Below, piece after piece: positions 1 through 11,074 of a stretch of 64,000 bases of DNA. Position 1 is the first letter of the stretch, and each line of letters opens with the position of its first letter. A program made the translations under genes and the position numbers. The DNA is from Buttiauxella gaviniae ATCC 51604. GTDB taxonomy: Bacteria > Pseudomonadota > Gammaproteobacteria > Enterobacterales > Enterobacteriaceae. Below the pieces are notes generated by a model. The model had not been told where the DNA came from, did not search any database, and saw only the letters and a list, made by a program, of their open reading frames with translations. The stretch spans positions 1 to 64,000 of the forward strand of contig NZ_LXEP01000011.1 in the NCBI RefSeq assembly GCF_001654835.1, read 5' to 3'.

Positions 1-2
1 CT

Positions 3-3000
3 ACGCCGACTCTCAGCGGAACAACAGAACCTGATTCCACCATTACCATTAGTGATAACGGCACGGTCATTGACACAATTCAGGTCGATGGAACGGGTAT
101 CTGGAGCTACACGCCAACGGCTCTGGGTGAAGGCAGCCACAGTTTCACCGTCACCGCCACGGACGCCGTGGGCAACGTCAGCACAGTATCAAATACCTAT
201 ACCGTGATTGTTGATACCACCCCACCCGCCGCGCCAACCGGATTGCTGGTCACAACGGATGGTCTGCATGTCACCGGCACGGCGGAAGCTGGCAGCATTA
301 TTACCGTCACGGACGGGAATGGCGTGGTGCTGGGAACAGGCACTGCGGATATCAATGGAGTATTTGATGTCAACCCGCTGACGACGGCGCAAACGAACGG
401 CGAAGCGCTGTTGGTCAGTGCCACAGATGCAGCAGGTAACAAAGGCCCAAATACCGGCGTGCTTGCGCAGGACAACACCGACCCTCTCGCGCCAACGGAT
501 TTGGCCGTTAACGACGATGGCACAATCGTCACGGGGAATGCCGAGCCTGGCAGCACCGTCACGGTCAACGACAGTAACGGCAACCCGCTGGGCAACGGAC
601 AAGCCCGAGATGACGGCAGCTTTAGCGTCACTATAACTCCCGCGCAAACCAACGGCGAAACGCTGGAAGTCACCGCAACAGATAAAGCCGGCAACACCGG
701 GCCAGAAGCGCCGGTTGATGCCCCCGACTCCACACCACCCGCGGTTCCGGTGATTGTCGCTGTGATTGACGATGTTGCCAATATCACGGGTAATCTGGAC
801 AACGGCGATATCACCAACGACAAAAGACCGGAGCTGCAAGGCACCGCCGAACCGGGTGCAACAATCGACATCTATGACAACGGTGGGACCACGCCAATCG
901 GCACCGTTACCGCCGATGCTGGCGGCATCTGGAGCTTCACGCCGACGACTGAGCTGGGACAAGGACTGCATAACCTGACTGTCACCGCGACGGATGCCGA
1001 TGGCAACACGAGTCCTGCGTCTGCGTTTACGCTTACCGTTGACTCAATTGCCCCACAAGCCCCGGCGATCACACTAATCAGCGATGACGCTTCGCCGATC
1101 ACAGGCTCGGTACCGAATAACGGTTTCACCAATGATTCAACCCCGACGCTAAGTGGGACCGGCGAACCCGGCACTGAAGTGACCATTACTGATGGCGGAG
1201 CCATTCAGGAAACGGTCACCGTTAACGCATCAGGTACCTGGACTTTCACCCCTTCCCCGGCGCTCGATGACAAAGAGTACCATTTCACCGTGACATCTAC
1301 TGACGCTGCGGGCAACACCACCGCGCCGTCAGCCGAGTTTGTGATTACCGTCGTCACCACCACGCCAGACACTCCGACTATCGACAGTGCGGTTGATGAT
1401 GTGGGCAGCATTACGCTCCCTCTTCTGAACAACGCATCAACGGATGACACCCTGCCAGAACTAAGCGGCACCGGGCCTGCGGGCACAACTATTACCCTTT
1501 ATGACGACAACACCCCGATTGGCACCTTCGCAGTGGGTGACGATGGGCTGTGGAGCATCACGCCTGACCACCCATTGACCGAGGGCCAGCACAATCTGCA
1601 TGCCGTCGCAACTGACGCTGCGGGCAACGCAAGTCTGCTTGCCGACTTTAATTTAACTGTAGACACCACCCCGCCAGATGCGCCATTGATCCTCGCAGCG
1701 GAAGGCGTTGTTGGCGGTGCTGCCGCCACGATTAACACCGGTGGCAGTACGCAGGATGGGACGCCAACACTGACGGGCTCCGGGGAAGAAGGGGCGACAA
1801 TCAATATCTATGACAACGGTGGCACTACGCCGATTGGCACAGTTATCGTTCCAGCAGGCGGCACATGGTCATTCGATCTTGCGCTGAGTGAAGGCCCGCA
1901 TAGCCTCACCGCGGTCGCGACCGATCCGGTGGGCAATGTCGGGCTTCCGTCTGCGGCCTTTACCCTGATCGTCGATTCTTTAGCACCGTTGGCACCCACC
2001 ACATTCACGGTCATTGATGACCAGGCTCCAGGCCTTGGAGTCATCGCCAATAACGGCAGCACCAACGACACCACGCCAACTTTTACCGGCACTGGTGCCA
2101 CTGCGGGCGATACCATTGCGCTTTACAACGGGGTGCTAAAACTCGGCGAAACCACGGTGCGGGCAGACGGCTCGTGGAGCGTTGACCCAACCACGCCGCT
2201 CACTGCGGGAACCTATACACTGGCCGTCAAGGAAATCGATGCGGCGGGCAACGCAAGCCCGGCGTCGACTGATTTCACCTTTACGGTCGATCTCACGCCA
2301 TCTGCTGCACCGGTCATTAGCCTCGCTGTTGATGATGTCGGCGGCAGAACGGGCGATGTATTGAATAACCAGGTCACCGATGACAACAAGCCCGTCTTCC
2401 AGGGCACTGGCGAAGTCGGCGATACCATCACGCTGTATAGCGGCACCACGGTCATTGGCACGGCAGTTGTGGTCGCCGGTGGAACCTGGTCCCTGACGCC
2501 AACGGGAACGCTGCCGGAAGGGCTGCAAAGTTTCACCGCGACGGCAACCGACGCGGCAGGCAATATCAGTAACCCATCAGCAAACTTTACGCTCACGGTC
2601 GATAGCACGCCGCTCACCGCCCCAGTGGTGACTGACATTGTTGATGATGTTTCACCGATCACCACTTCGCTAACCAGTGGAAGTTACACCAACGACACTA
2701 CGCCAACCTTCAACGGTACGGGTAAGGTTGGCAGCACCGTCACCATTTATGATACCGATGGTACAACCGCACTTGGCAGCACTACCGTCGGTGCTGGTGG
2801 CACATGGACGATTGCCCCAACGCTTGCGGAAGGCAATCACGATCTGGTAATCAAAGCCACCGATCCTACGGGCAATAGCGTAACCGCTGCAGCACCGATC
2901 ACTCTGCACGTAGATACCCTGCCACCACCAGCGCCGATTGTCACAAGCCCAACCGATCAAACGGGTACCCTCGTCAGCGGCACTGCCGAACCTGGCAGTA

Positions 3001-6000
3001 CGGTCATTATCAAGAACAGTGGTGGAACTGTTTTGGGCACTGCCGTCGCCGATCCGGGAACTGGCGCATTTACCGTGACGCTCTCCCCTGCACAAACCAC
3101 TGGTTTGCAGTTAACCGCAATTGCTCAGGATTTAGCAGGCAACCAAAGTACTGGCACACCATTCTCGGCCGTTACTTCTAATGCGCTACAGCCGCCAACT
3201 ATTGAGGTGCTGGATGATGTCACACCGAACACTGGCAATCTGACTAGCGGGCAAAGCACCAACGATAACTTGCCGACGCTCAGAGGCCTGGCTGGAAGCA
3301 ATGCCGACGTAACGGTCTATATTGATGGGATCGAACAACCACCGGTTACAGCCAATGCATCAGGAGTATGGACTTACCAGTTTACGACTCCGTTGTCAGA
3401 GGGTCAGCATACCTTCGCCGTTAGCCAGGACAACGGCAGCCTGTTTAGCGGCAAATCACCAAACTTTGTGATTACTGTTGATACTGTTCAACCAACGCAA
3501 CCCACCATCACTACCGTCACCGACGATGTAGCCCCGATTACTGGAACCGTTAACAGCGGCCAGGCCACCAATGATCCTCGCCCAACGATCACCGGCAGCG
3601 GTGAAATTGGGTCAACTATCACGATCCTTGATAATGGCACGTCGATCGGCACCGCCGTAGTCGGCACTGGAGGGACATGGACCTTCACGCCGACCACCGA
3701 TTTGGGCCAGGGCTTACATCCTATAACCGTCACTTCAACTGATGCGGCCGGTAATGTCAGCGCACCTTCTGCTGGCTTCTCGGTAAACGTTGATACGCTC
3801 GCAACAGCGCCTGTGATCAGCAGTGTCACTGACAACGTAGGAACACCTGCGCCAGTCATTTCTGGCGTACCGACCAATGACAACACGCCAACCTTTACCG
3901 GAACAGCCGAGGCGAATTCCACTATCACCATTAGTGAAAACGGTAACGTTATCGGTACTGCCCTGGTTGATGGCACAGGTAACTGGAACTTCACTCCGAA
4001 CCCAGCGCTAACTGATGGCAGCCATAATCTGACCATTATCACCACGGATACCGCGGGCAACGTCAGCCCGGCAACCACCTTTAATGCCGTCATTGATACA
4101 ACGGCACCGATAGTTCCGGCTATCACATTGGTCGTCGATGATCAGACTCAAGTGGGTAATGTCACGCTGACAAGCGGGCAATCGACAAAAGACACCCTGC
4201 CAACCTTAAGCGGCACCAGTGAAGCCAATGCCGTTATTACGCTCAAAGATGGCAATACGATTATTGGAACGACGACGGCTAATGGAAATGGCGAGTGGTC
4301 TCTGGATCCGACCACGGCACTCGGCCAGGGCAGCCACAACCTGACCGTCACCGCCACGGACGCTGCCGGAAACGTCAGCAATCCATCCGGCATATTTTCT
4401 GTCGTCGTTGACTCTGTCGCCCCAACCGCACCGTTAATTGTGACAGTTACCGATAATACCGCGCCAAATATTGGGCCGATCACCAGTGGCCAGCCGACCA
4501 ACGAAACGCGCCCTGCTATCACCGGTTCGGGAGAAGTGGGCTCCACCATCAAAATTTACGATGGCAGTAACCCTACTCCGCTTGGCTCCGCAACTGTTGG
4601 CTCTGGTGGCACCTGGAGCTTTACCCCACCAACAGCGTTAAGTAGCGGCTCACATAATCTGACCGTGACCGCAACAGATGCCGCAGGCAACGTGAGTGCG
4701 CCATCGGCCATCTTTAACGTGGTGGTTGATTTGGCCGCACCGGGTACTCCTGTTATTACCAATATTGCAGACGATGTGGGTACTGAAAAAGGTGATTTAA
4801 CCAGCGGCCAATCCACTGACGACACTCTGCCACTAATTAGCGGAACGGCAGAAAACGGCGCGAGCGTAAAAATCTACGACAACGGCACGCTGATTGGCAC
4901 CGTTAACGCCAGCGCCACAGACGGTACATGGAGTTTCACACCGGGTGCGCTACTCACTAACGGCAACCACGCATTTACCGTGACCGCAACGGATAGCGCG
5001 GGCAACGTCAGCTCACCGTCTAATACTTTCAATATCATCGTCGATACGGCGGCACCGACGGCACCGATTGTTATTCAGGCGTTTGATGATGTCGGCCCGG
5101 TCACTGGCGCACTGGTCAATGGGCAGTCGACCAACGACAACCAGCCGTTGCTGAGCGGAACGGCGGAAGCCAACTCGATAGTGAGTATTTTTGACAATGG
5201 CGTGTTTCTCGACACAGTGACTGCCAGCGCGACGGGCACCTGGAGCTATACACCGCCAGTCCGGAACGATGGTCAGCATATCTTTACGGCAACCTCCACC
5301 GATGCGGCGGGTAATGTCGGGGCAGTCTCTGGCAGCTTCACACTGACAATCGATACCAGCACACCGGTAACACCTGCGCTGTCAACTGTGTATGACGATG
5401 TGGCAGGCGGCGTGTTTAACGCCAACCTCACTAATGGGCAAGTGACTAACGATGCGCGCCCAGCGATCAGCGGCACGGGTGAAGTGGGCACAACTATTAC
5501 CATCCTCGATGGCGGCACACCGATTGGCACCGTAACGGTTCCTGCTGGCGGCAGTTGGACCTTTACGCCGACCACGCCACTGCCGACGGGCTTGCATACC
5601 ATCACCCTTACCGCAACGGATGCTGCGGGGAACGTCAGTGGCCCGACAGCCGGTTTTGCCATTACCGTCGATACCACAGCCCCAACCACACCGGTTATTT
5701 CGTCAATTGTTGATGATGTCGCTGGCGGGGTGGCGAATAACGCGCTCGGTAGCGGGCAAGTCACCAACGACAACCGACCAACTCTCAACGGCACAGCAGA
5801 AGCGGGATCGACGGTCACCATTTACGATAACGGTGCGCTATATACCACCGTCATCGCCGATGGCAGCGGCAACTGGACCTACACTTCACCAACGGCAGTG
5901 CTGGCAGAAGGCAGCCACACCTTCACCGTCACCGCGACCGATGTGGCGGGCAATATCAGCACCACGTCGCTGCCATCGGTGATTGTGGTTGATATCACGC

Positions 6001-9000
6001 CACCAGCCGCACCAACGGGCATGACCGTTAATGGAACGGGAACCATCGTGACCGGGAATGCCGAAGCAGGCAGTCTTGTCACCATTACTGGCAACGGAGG
6101 AGCTGTTCTCGGCACCGCGACGGCTGATGGCACAGGCAAATTTAGCGCATCAATTTCACCTGCACAGACCAACTCGCAAGCCCTGGTCGCCTTTGCTCAG
6201 GATGTCGCGGGTAACGTCGGCGCTTCTGCCGGGTTTAGCGCACCGAACACCGCATTACCGGGCGTGCCGGTGATCACCAGTATCCTGGATGATGCTGCGC
6301 CAGTGACCGGAGGTGTGGCTAACGGGCAAAGTACCAACGATGCCACGCCAACCATCAACGGCACGGCAGACGTCGGTGCCACCGTCAGTATCTATAACAA
6401 TGGTCAGTTGATGGGGACCGTCGTAGCAACGAACGGTACCTGGAGTTATACACCTGGCACGCTCACTGATGGATCTCATTCCTTTACTGCAACGGCCACC
6501 AACGTCAACGGCACCGGTAGCCCGTCAACGGCAATCACCGTTACCGTGGATACCATCGCGCCACCGACGCCAACGGCAACCATCAGTGCTGATGGCACCA
6601 CTATCAGCGGTACTGCCGAAGCCAACAGCACAGTAAACATCACGCTACCTGGTGGCACTGTTATCACAACCACGGCTAACGGCAGCGGGGCGTACAGCCT
6701 GACACTGCCAACGCGTGAAATTGGCGGCGAGCAGCTTTCAGTGACCGCCAGCGATGCCGCAGGCAACACGTCGCCATCCGTCACCGCTACCGCACCAACT
6801 CTGCCACTGGCCGCCAATGACAACGTGATTGATTTGGCACTGAGCAGCACTGCGACTGTCTCGCCACCGGTCCATTACAATGACTATGGCGTGCTGTTAG
6901 TCGGTGCGCTGGGCAACTCAGTACAGGTGCTCGGCAATGACACGGCGCAGGTGCAGTTTAACGTTGGCGCAGGAACCGGGAATATCACGATTGAAGCTGC
7001 CGCAACCGGCATCGTGCTGACGCTGCTCAACTCGCTGGAAGTGGCCGTTCAACGGTTCGATTCAGGTACAGGTACATGGACCACCGTTTACGACTCATCT
7101 CAGGCACAATTTGCCAACCTGTTAACCATTGGGGCCAGCGGCATTACGTTCAAAGTCGATAACCTGCCTGAAGGCACTTATCGCGTGCTGAGTTACAACA
7201 CTAATCTGCTGGCGACCGGTTCACTAACCAGTCTCGACGTCGCCGTTGAGCAAGTTGGCCTTGGTGTTGTGACGGGTGAAACATCGCATCAGGGGAACGT
7301 GATAACCGATATCGACCCGAGCGGTGGGCAGGATACCGCCCCGGCAGGTACGGTTGTCACATCGGTCACTAACGCACAGGGGCAAGTATTGGCTGTTGGC
7401 GCGGGCGGTGCCGATATTAATGGGTTGTATGGCACTCTGCATATCAACCAGAACGGCACTTACACCTACACGTTGAATAACACCACGGCGGCAGTACTCG
7501 GGCATACCGAAAACTTCAGCTACACCATCACCCAAAACGGTATCAGCGACACCGCTCAGTTGGTGGTCACACTCGGTAATGGCGCGCCAGCCAGCAGCGT
7601 AACGGCAACGGATAACACCGCGGCACTGACCTACAACACCGATGTGGAAGCAGTAAACCACGGCGCATCGCAGCAAAGTGGCTTCTCGGTGGTTTCTGTG
7701 GGGCTGGGAAATGTGCTGAACGCGAACGTGCTGGCTAACATGGCCAACCCGATAATCTTTGATGTCGATGAGGGTTCAACGCGCACCATGACGTTACAGG
7801 CCAGCGTTGGCGGCGTGGCATTGCTGTCAACCTTCGACCTTTACGTCTATAAGTTCAACGATGTCACCCAGCAATATGAGCAATATAAAGTGGTGAATAC
7901 CTGGCTGACCGCGCCGTTGCTGGGCGGGACGTCAGGGCAATTAACCCTCACGTTACCGGGCGGCGAATATCTGTTCCTGCTTAATAACGCCACGGGCGTA
8001 ACGGCGCTGACCGGCTACACCCTGAATATCTTGCAGGATCATACTTATGCGGTTGAAAGCGTCACCGCGACGACAAACGGTAATGTATTGACGGATGACG
8101 TCTTTACCGCAGGTAACACCGGCCACATCACGCAGGTCAACGGCGTCGCTGTTGCGGCCAGCGGAACCACTACTATTGTTGGCGAATACGGCACGCTAAC
8201 TATTGATGCCGCAGGGAATTACACCTACAAGCTGAACAGCGGCCTGGGTGCCGACAGCATCAAAACGCCGGACAGCTTCGTTTATACCGTGACGTCATCT
8301 AACGGTGATACCGACTCCGCATCGCTGAATATCACGGCCACACCACATACCGTGGATGCTTTTAATGACATCAGCGGCGTGATGGCGGTTAATACGGCAC
8401 AAACGACGGCGGATTATTCGGATACGACTGTAGGAACAGTTACATGGAGAACAGCTCTACTTTCATCCACCCATGGCGATGGCAGCGGCACCTTTGTGGT
8501 AGGCAACAATGATGTACTGCATAACCCGATACTGCATTTCAACGTTGTCTCCGTATTGGCTCTGGGCGGTGTATCAATCAACTGGACAATCTCAGACGGA
8601 TTAGGCTTTACCAGAAGCGGTACGATAAATGGTTCCGCGCTCTTAGGAGGCACAGCGAATGTCGATCTCAGTGGCCTGGATTTGCATTCAGGAACCTGGA
8701 CACTGAGCTACACCGGCAACGCGGGCGCGCTGACGGTTGGCGATATCACTATCACCCCATCGGTCTCCGGTACCACCATCGATCTGGACAGCTACTCAAC
8801 GCTTGCGGGTAGCTCGGTCAACGGCAATATCTACGACGGTAGCAACTCCTCAGGTGCGATTGACCAACTCGGTACCGTTCACACGTTGCTCAGTATTACC
8901 GGTTTCAACGGCACGACCACGACGCTCAACCCACTGACGGACAGCAGCTCCACCGCCACGATTCAGGGGCATTACGGCACGCTGGTTATGGGGCTTGATG

Positions 9001-9488
9001 GCGCGTACACCTACACCCTCAATGCAGGTGTTTCGCCTGCGTCAATGACCTCCAAGGAGACATTTACTTACACCTTGAACGACCAGAATGGCCATTCCGA
9101 CACGGCGACGCTCACCATCAATATGAACCCGCAATTTGTCAGCACCGCGCAAGGCGATGTGATTAACGGCTCAGCTTATGGCGACACGCTTGTTTATCAT
9201 CTGCTCAACAGCGCAAATGCGACAGGCGGCAACGGTGCCGATACCTGGAAGGACTTCCATATGGCGGATGGCGACAAAATCAATATCCACGACCTGCTTA
9301 CCGGCTGGAACCCGGCAACATCCAACATCGCCAACTACTTGAGCGTTAGTTACAACGGTACCAGCACGGTCATCTCCATCGACCGCGACGGCACCGCTGC
9401 AACCCACAGCCCAACCACACTTGTCACACTGGAGAACACCCACGTCACGCTCGATGAGCTGGTGCAACAGAACCACATTATTACCTGA
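3..9488 (+). CDS. bapA: BapA-type giant biofilm adhesin, 3' part (5' truncated by window edge)
   Basis: The reading frame is open from base 3, so the true start and the N-terminal retention region lie upstream of the window. About 3160 residues are visible. Up to about base 6810 they form roughly 22 complete Ig-like repeats (about 85-105 residues each) plus one partial repeat. Repeats are joined by linkers of the type VDTTPPAAP and end in TVTATDAAGNVS-like strands, with recurring NDxxPTxxGTAE motifs. Bases 6811-7290 hold a non-repeat segment (AANDNVID...), followed by three VCBS-like segments with GTYTYTLN motifs near 7440, 8210 and 9000. The last 110 residues (GDTLVYHLL, GGNGADTWKDF, DKINIHDLL) are a type I secretion target domain. 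In Salmonella, BapA is a surface protein needed for biofilm and is exported by BapBCD, and the three following genes match that system. The family call is firm; the ligand is unknown. Confidence 0.93.
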   Translation, partial: TPTLSGTTEPDSTITISDNGTVIDTIQVDGTGIWSYTPTALGEGSHSFTVTATDAVGNVSTVSNTYTVIVDTTPPAAPTGLLVTTDGLHVTGTAEAGSIITVTDGNGVVLGTGTADINGVFDVNPLTTAQTNGEALLVSATDAAGNKGPNTGVLAQDNTDPLAPTDLAVNDDGTIVTGNAEPGSTVTVNDSNGNPLGNGQARDDGSFSVTITPAQTNGETLEVTATDKAGNTGPEAPVDAPDSTPPAVPVIVAVIDDVANITGNLDNGDITNDKRPELQGTAEPGATIDIYDNGGTTPIGTVTADAGGIWSFTPTTELGQGLHNLTVTATDADGNTSPASAFTLTVDSIAPQAPAITLISDDASPITGSVPNNGFTNDSTPTLSGTGEPGTEVTITDGGAIQETVTVNASGTWTFTPSPALDDKEYHFTVTSTDAAGNTTAPSAEFVITVVTTTPDTPTIDSAVDDVGSITLPLLNNASTDDTLPELSGTGPAGTTITLYDDNTPIGTFAVGDDGLWSITPDHPLTEGQHNLHAVATDAAGNASLLADFNLTVDTTPPDAPLILAAEGVVGGAAATINTGGSTQDGTPTLTGSGEEGATINIYDNGGTTPIGTVIVPAGGTWSFDLALSEGPHSLTAVATDPVGNVGLPSAAFTLIVDSLAPLAPTTFTVIDDQAPGLGVIANNGSTNDTTPTFTGTGATAGDTIALYNGVLKLGETTVRADGSWSVDPTTPLTAGTYTLAVKEIDAAGNASPASTDFTFTVDLTPSAAPVISLAVDDVGGRTGDVLNNQVTDDNKPVFQGTGEVGDTITLYSGTTVIGTAVVVAGGTWSLTPTGTLPEGLQSFTATATDAAGNISNPSANFTLTVDSTPLTAPVVTDIVDDVSPITTSLTSGSYTNDTTPTFNGTGKVGSTVTIYDTDGTTALGSTTVGAGGTWTIAPTLAEGNHDLVIKATDPTGNSVTAAAPITLHVDTLPPPAPIVTSPTDQTGTLVSGTAEPGSTVIIKNSGGTVLGTAVADPGTGAFTVTLSPAQTTGLQLTAIAQDLAGNQSTGTPFSAVTSNALQPPTIEVLDDVTPNTGNLTSGQSTNDNLPTLRGLAGSNADVTVYIDGIEQPPVTANASGVWTYQFTTPLSEGQHTFAVSQDNGSLFSGKSPNFVITVDTVQPTQPTITTVTDDVAPITGTVNSGQATNDPRPTITGSGEIGSTITILDNGTSIGTAVVGTGGTWTFTPTTDLGQGLHPITVTSTDAAGNVSAPSAGFSVNVDTLATAPVISSVTDNVGTPAPVISGVPTNDNTPTFTGTAEANSTITISENGNVIGTALVDGTGNWNFTPNPALTDGSHNLTIITTDTAGNVSPATTFNAVIDTTAPIVPAITLVVDDQTQVGNVTLTSGQSTKDTLPTLSGTSEANAVITLKDGNTIIGTTTANGNGEWSLDPTTALGQGSHNLTVTATDAAGNVSNPSGIFSVVVDSVAPTAPLIVTVTDNTAPNIGPITSGQPTNETRPAITGSGEVGSTIKIYDGSNPTPLGSATVGSGGTWSFTPPTALSSGSHNLTVTATDAAGNVSAPSAIFNVVVDLAAPGTPVITNIADDVGTEKGDLTSGQSTDDTLPLISGTAENGASVKIYDNGTLIGTVNASATDGTWSFTPGALLTNGNHAFTVTATDSAGNVSSPSNTFNIIVDTAAPTAPIVIQAFDDVGPVTGALVNGQSTNDNQPLLSGTAEANSIVSIFDNGVFLDTVTASATGTWSYTPPVRNDGQHIFTATSTDAAGNVGAVSGSFTLTIDTSTPVTPALSTVYDDVAGGVFNANLTNGQVTNDARPAISGTGEVGTTITILDGGTPIGTVTVPAGGSWTFTPTTPLPTGLHTITLTATDAAGNVSGPTAGFAITVDTTAPTTPVISSIVDDVAGGVANNALGSGQVTNDNRPTLNGTAEAGSTVTIYDNGALYTTVIADGSGNWTYTSPTAVLAEGSHTFTVTATDVAGNISTTSLPSVIVVDITPPAAPTGMTVNGTGTIVTGNAEAGSLVTITGNGGAVLGTATADGTGKFSASISPAQTNSQALVAFAQDVAGNVGASAGFSAPNTALPGVPVITSILDDAAPVTGGVANGQSTNDATPTINGTADVGATVSIYNNGQLMGTVVATNGTWSYTPGTLTDGSHSFTATATNVNGTGSPSTAITVTVDTIAPPTPTATISADGTTISGTAEANSTVNITLPGGTVITTTANGSGAYSLTLPTREIGGEQLSVTASDAAGNTSPSVTATAPTLPLAANDNVIDLALSSTATVSPPVHYNDYGVLLVGALGNSVQVLGNDTAQVQFNVGAGTGNITIEAAATGIVLTLLNSLEVAVQRFDSGTGTWTTVYDSSQAQFANLLTIGASGITFKVDNLPEGTYRVLSYNTNLLATGSLTSLDVAVEQVGLGVVTGETSHQGNVITDIDPSGGQDTAPAGTVVTSVTNAQGQVLAVGAGGADINGLYGTLHINQNGTYTYTLNNTTAAVLGHTENFSYTITQNGISDTAQLVVTLGNGAPASSVTATDNTAALTYNTDVEAVNHGASQQSGFSVVSVGLGNVLNANVLANMANPIIFDVDEGSTRTMTLQASVGGVALLSTFDLYVYKFNDVTQQYEQYKVVNTWLTAPLLGGTSGQLTLTLPGGEYLFLLNNATGVTALTGYTLNILQDHTYAVESVTATTNGNVLTDDVFTAGNTGHITQVNGVAVAASGTTTIVGEYGTLTIDAAGNYTYKLNSGLGADSIKTPDSFVYTVTSSNGDTDSASLNITATPHTVDAFNDISGVMAVNTAQTTADYSDTTVGTVTWRTALLSSTHGDGSGTFVVGNNDVLHNPILHFNVVSVLALGGVSINWTISDGLGFTRSGTINGSALLGGTANVDLSGLDLHSGTWTLSYTGNAGALTVGDITITPSVSGTTIDLDSYSTLAGSSVNGNIYDGSNSSGAIDQLGTVHTLLSITGFNGTTTTLNPLTDSSSTATIQGHYGTLVMGLDGAYTYTLNAGVSPASMTSKETFTYTLNDQNGHSDTATLTINMNPQFVSTAQGDVINGSAYGDTLVYHLLNSANATGGNGADTWKDFHMADGDKINIHDLLTGWNPATSNIANYLSVSYNGTSTVISIDRDGTAATHSPTTLVTLENTHVTLDELVQQNHIIT

Positions 9489-9501
9489 TAGCCAAGAATA
9501 A

Positions 9502-9523
9502 CCCGGGCGCAAAGACGCCCGGG
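9502..9523. repeat. GC-rich hairpin between bapA and bapB
   Basis: An 8-bp perfect inverted repeat (CCCGGGCG / CGCCCGGG) with a 6-nt loop starts 14 nt after the bapA stop codon. No T-run follows on the plus strand. It is therefore more likely an mRNA-stabilising or partially terminating intercistronic hairpin than a strong terminator. It could set the ratio of adhesin to secretion-system transcripts. Confidence 0.6.
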
Positions 9524-9528
9524 AAAAT

Positions 9529-9540
9529 GGTGGATTAGCG
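9529..9540. repeat. Truncated half of a palindromic intergenic repeat
   Basis: GGTGGATTAGCG matches one arm of the complete palindrome at 28899-28925 read on the other strand. The second arm is missing here, so this looks like a decayed copy. Confidence 0.45.
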
Positions 9541-9580
9541 TCAATGACATGACAAAAAAAACAGTAACAGCAGTCCGTAG

Positions 9581-9606
9581 GTCGGATTAGCGAAGCGACA
9601 TCCGAC
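9581..9606. repeat. REP-like 26-bp palindromic repeat, copy A
   Basis: GTCGGAT ... ATCCGAC arms enclose 12 bases. Copy C at 59604-59629 is the same element in the opposite orientation with a single base difference, and both are flanked by CCGTAG/CTACGG. It lies in the bapA-bapB spacer, outside genes, as expected of a REP-type extragenic palindrome. Confidence 0.75.
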
Positions 9607-9667
9607 ACGATCACAACAGCAATGACAGCACCAATTTGAACGTAATGACTTTTAAAAGGGATAAATT

Positions 9668-11074
9668 ATGGGAAAATTACAGCCTGTCGCTTTGTGGCTG
9701 ACATGCAGCCTGTGTGTAGCCCAAACATATGCCGATGACACTCCACAGTTCATTACGCCTGAGGGACTTGCCCAACAGCATGAGCTCCCCTCTCTTGACG
9801 GCTCATCAAGCCTGCCGTTAAACGCCCCTGCGCCCGGAACGCTGACCCTCAACGATGCGGTAAACCGTGCTGTTACCTGGCACCCCGCCATTAATGAAGC
9901 TATCGGCAAACTTGCCGGCCAATCCGAACAAGTCAATGTCGCAAAATCAAAATACTATCCGCAAGTTAGCGCGGGTGTGAATAACGGCTACAGCAACAGT
10001 TACACCGACAGCGGATTCAGCCCATCGCTGGTGCTGTCGATTTCCCAGATGCTCTACGACTTCGGCAAAGTCTCAAGCCAGGTGCGGGCCGAAAGCGCGG
10101 GTGTGGCACAGGAGCAAGCCAACGTACTGGTCAGCATTGATAACGTGGGGCACGACACCGCCACCGCCATGGTTCAGGTGCAGATGTGGCAACAAATGGT
10201 CGATATTGCCAAAGAGCAACTGGATGCCCTGAGCGCCGTCGGCCATTTGACGCAGCAACGTAACGACGAAGGCGCTACGTCCATGTCAGACGTAGTGCAA
10301 ACCAACGCCCGTATTGAATCTGCCCGTTCGCAGTTAATTCAATACCAGGCCAACCTCGACAGTGCCCAGGCCACGTTAATGAGCTGGCTGGGTTGGAACA
10401 ACCTCAACGGCATCAGCAATGACTTCCCGAACAAACTCAGCAAAAGTTGTGATATCGACAAACCCGATGACCGCTTAGTGCCAGCCGTTCTGGCTTCATG
10501 GGCGCAGGCCAGCGTCGCACAGGCCAACCTGGATTACGCCAATGCGCAAATGACCCCAACTATTTCGTTGGAGCCTCAGGTTCAGCACTATCTGAACGAC
10601 AAATACGCCAGCCACGAAGTGCTGGACCGCACGCAATATTCGGCGTTTATCAAAGTCGAAATGCCCCTTTACCAGGGCGGTGGTTTAACTGCACGCCGTA
10701 ACGCCGCAAGCCATGCGGTGGAAGCTGCGCAATCAGGCGTTCAGCGCACGCGCCTGGATATTCGCCAGAAACTGATGGAGTCACGCAGCCAGGCTCTTGG
10801 CTTGATGGGGGCAATTCAGGTTTTACAACGCCAGGAAGAGTTAAGCGCACAGACGCGTGAATTGTATCAGCAGCAATATCTCGGTTTAGGCTCGCGTCCG
10901 CTGTTAGATGTGCTCAACGCCGAACAGGAAGTTTACCAGGCGCGATTCGCACAGCAGCAAACCCTCAGCCAACTTCATCAATTGCAGCTCAATTGCCTGT
11001 ATAACAGCGGCCGGTTGCGTAACGCATTTGGTCTGGAACATCGCACCATCCAGTCACTGGAGATCCAGCCATGA
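9668..11074 (+). CDS. bapB: TolC-family outer-membrane component of the BapA secretion system
   Basis: This 468-residue protein starts with a signal peptide (about residues 1-22, ending TYA) and carries two OEP-type repeats rich in Gln, Ala and Leu coiled-coil helices (for example around LYQQQYLGLGSRPLLDVLNAEQEVYQARF). It would form the trimeric outer-membrane channel-tunnel that lets the adhesin leave the cell. An AAAGGG ribosome-binding site precedes the ATG. It follows bapA by 179 bp and overlaps bapC by 4 bp (ATGA), so the two secretion genes are translationally coupled. The length is typical of LapE/BapB proteins. TolC-like function is certain at family level; the dedicated partnership with BapA is inferred from context and Salmonella synteny. 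Confidence 0.92.
   Translation: MGKLQPVALWLTCSLCVAQTYADDTPQFITPEGLAQQHELPSLDGSSSLPLNAPAPGTLTLNDAVNRAVTWHPAINEAIGKLAGQSEQVNVAKSKYYPQVSAGVNNGYSNSYTDSGFSPSLVLSISQMLYDFGKVSSQVRAESAGVAQEQANVLVSIDNVGHDTATAMVQVQMWQQMVDIAKEQLDALSAVGHLTQQRNDEGATSMSDVVQTNARIESARSQLIQYQANLDSAQATLMSWLGWNNLNGISNDFPNKLSKSCDIDKPDDRLVPAVLASWAQASVAQANLDYANAQMTPTISLEPQVQHYLNDKYASHEVLDRTQYSAFIKVEMPLYQGGGLTARRNAASHAVEAAQSGVQRTRLDIRQKLMESRSQALGLMGAIQVLQRQEELSAQTRELYQQQYLGLGSRPLLDVLNAEQEVYQARFAQQQTLSQLHQLQLNCLYNSGRLRNAFGLEHRTIQSLEIQP

Noticed and set aside
189-9614. Many long open frames antisense to the adhesin gene (for example 189-971 and 3488-4126, minus strand)
   Set aside because: They mirror the repetitive, high-GC third-position pattern of bapA and lack ribosome-binding sites or families.
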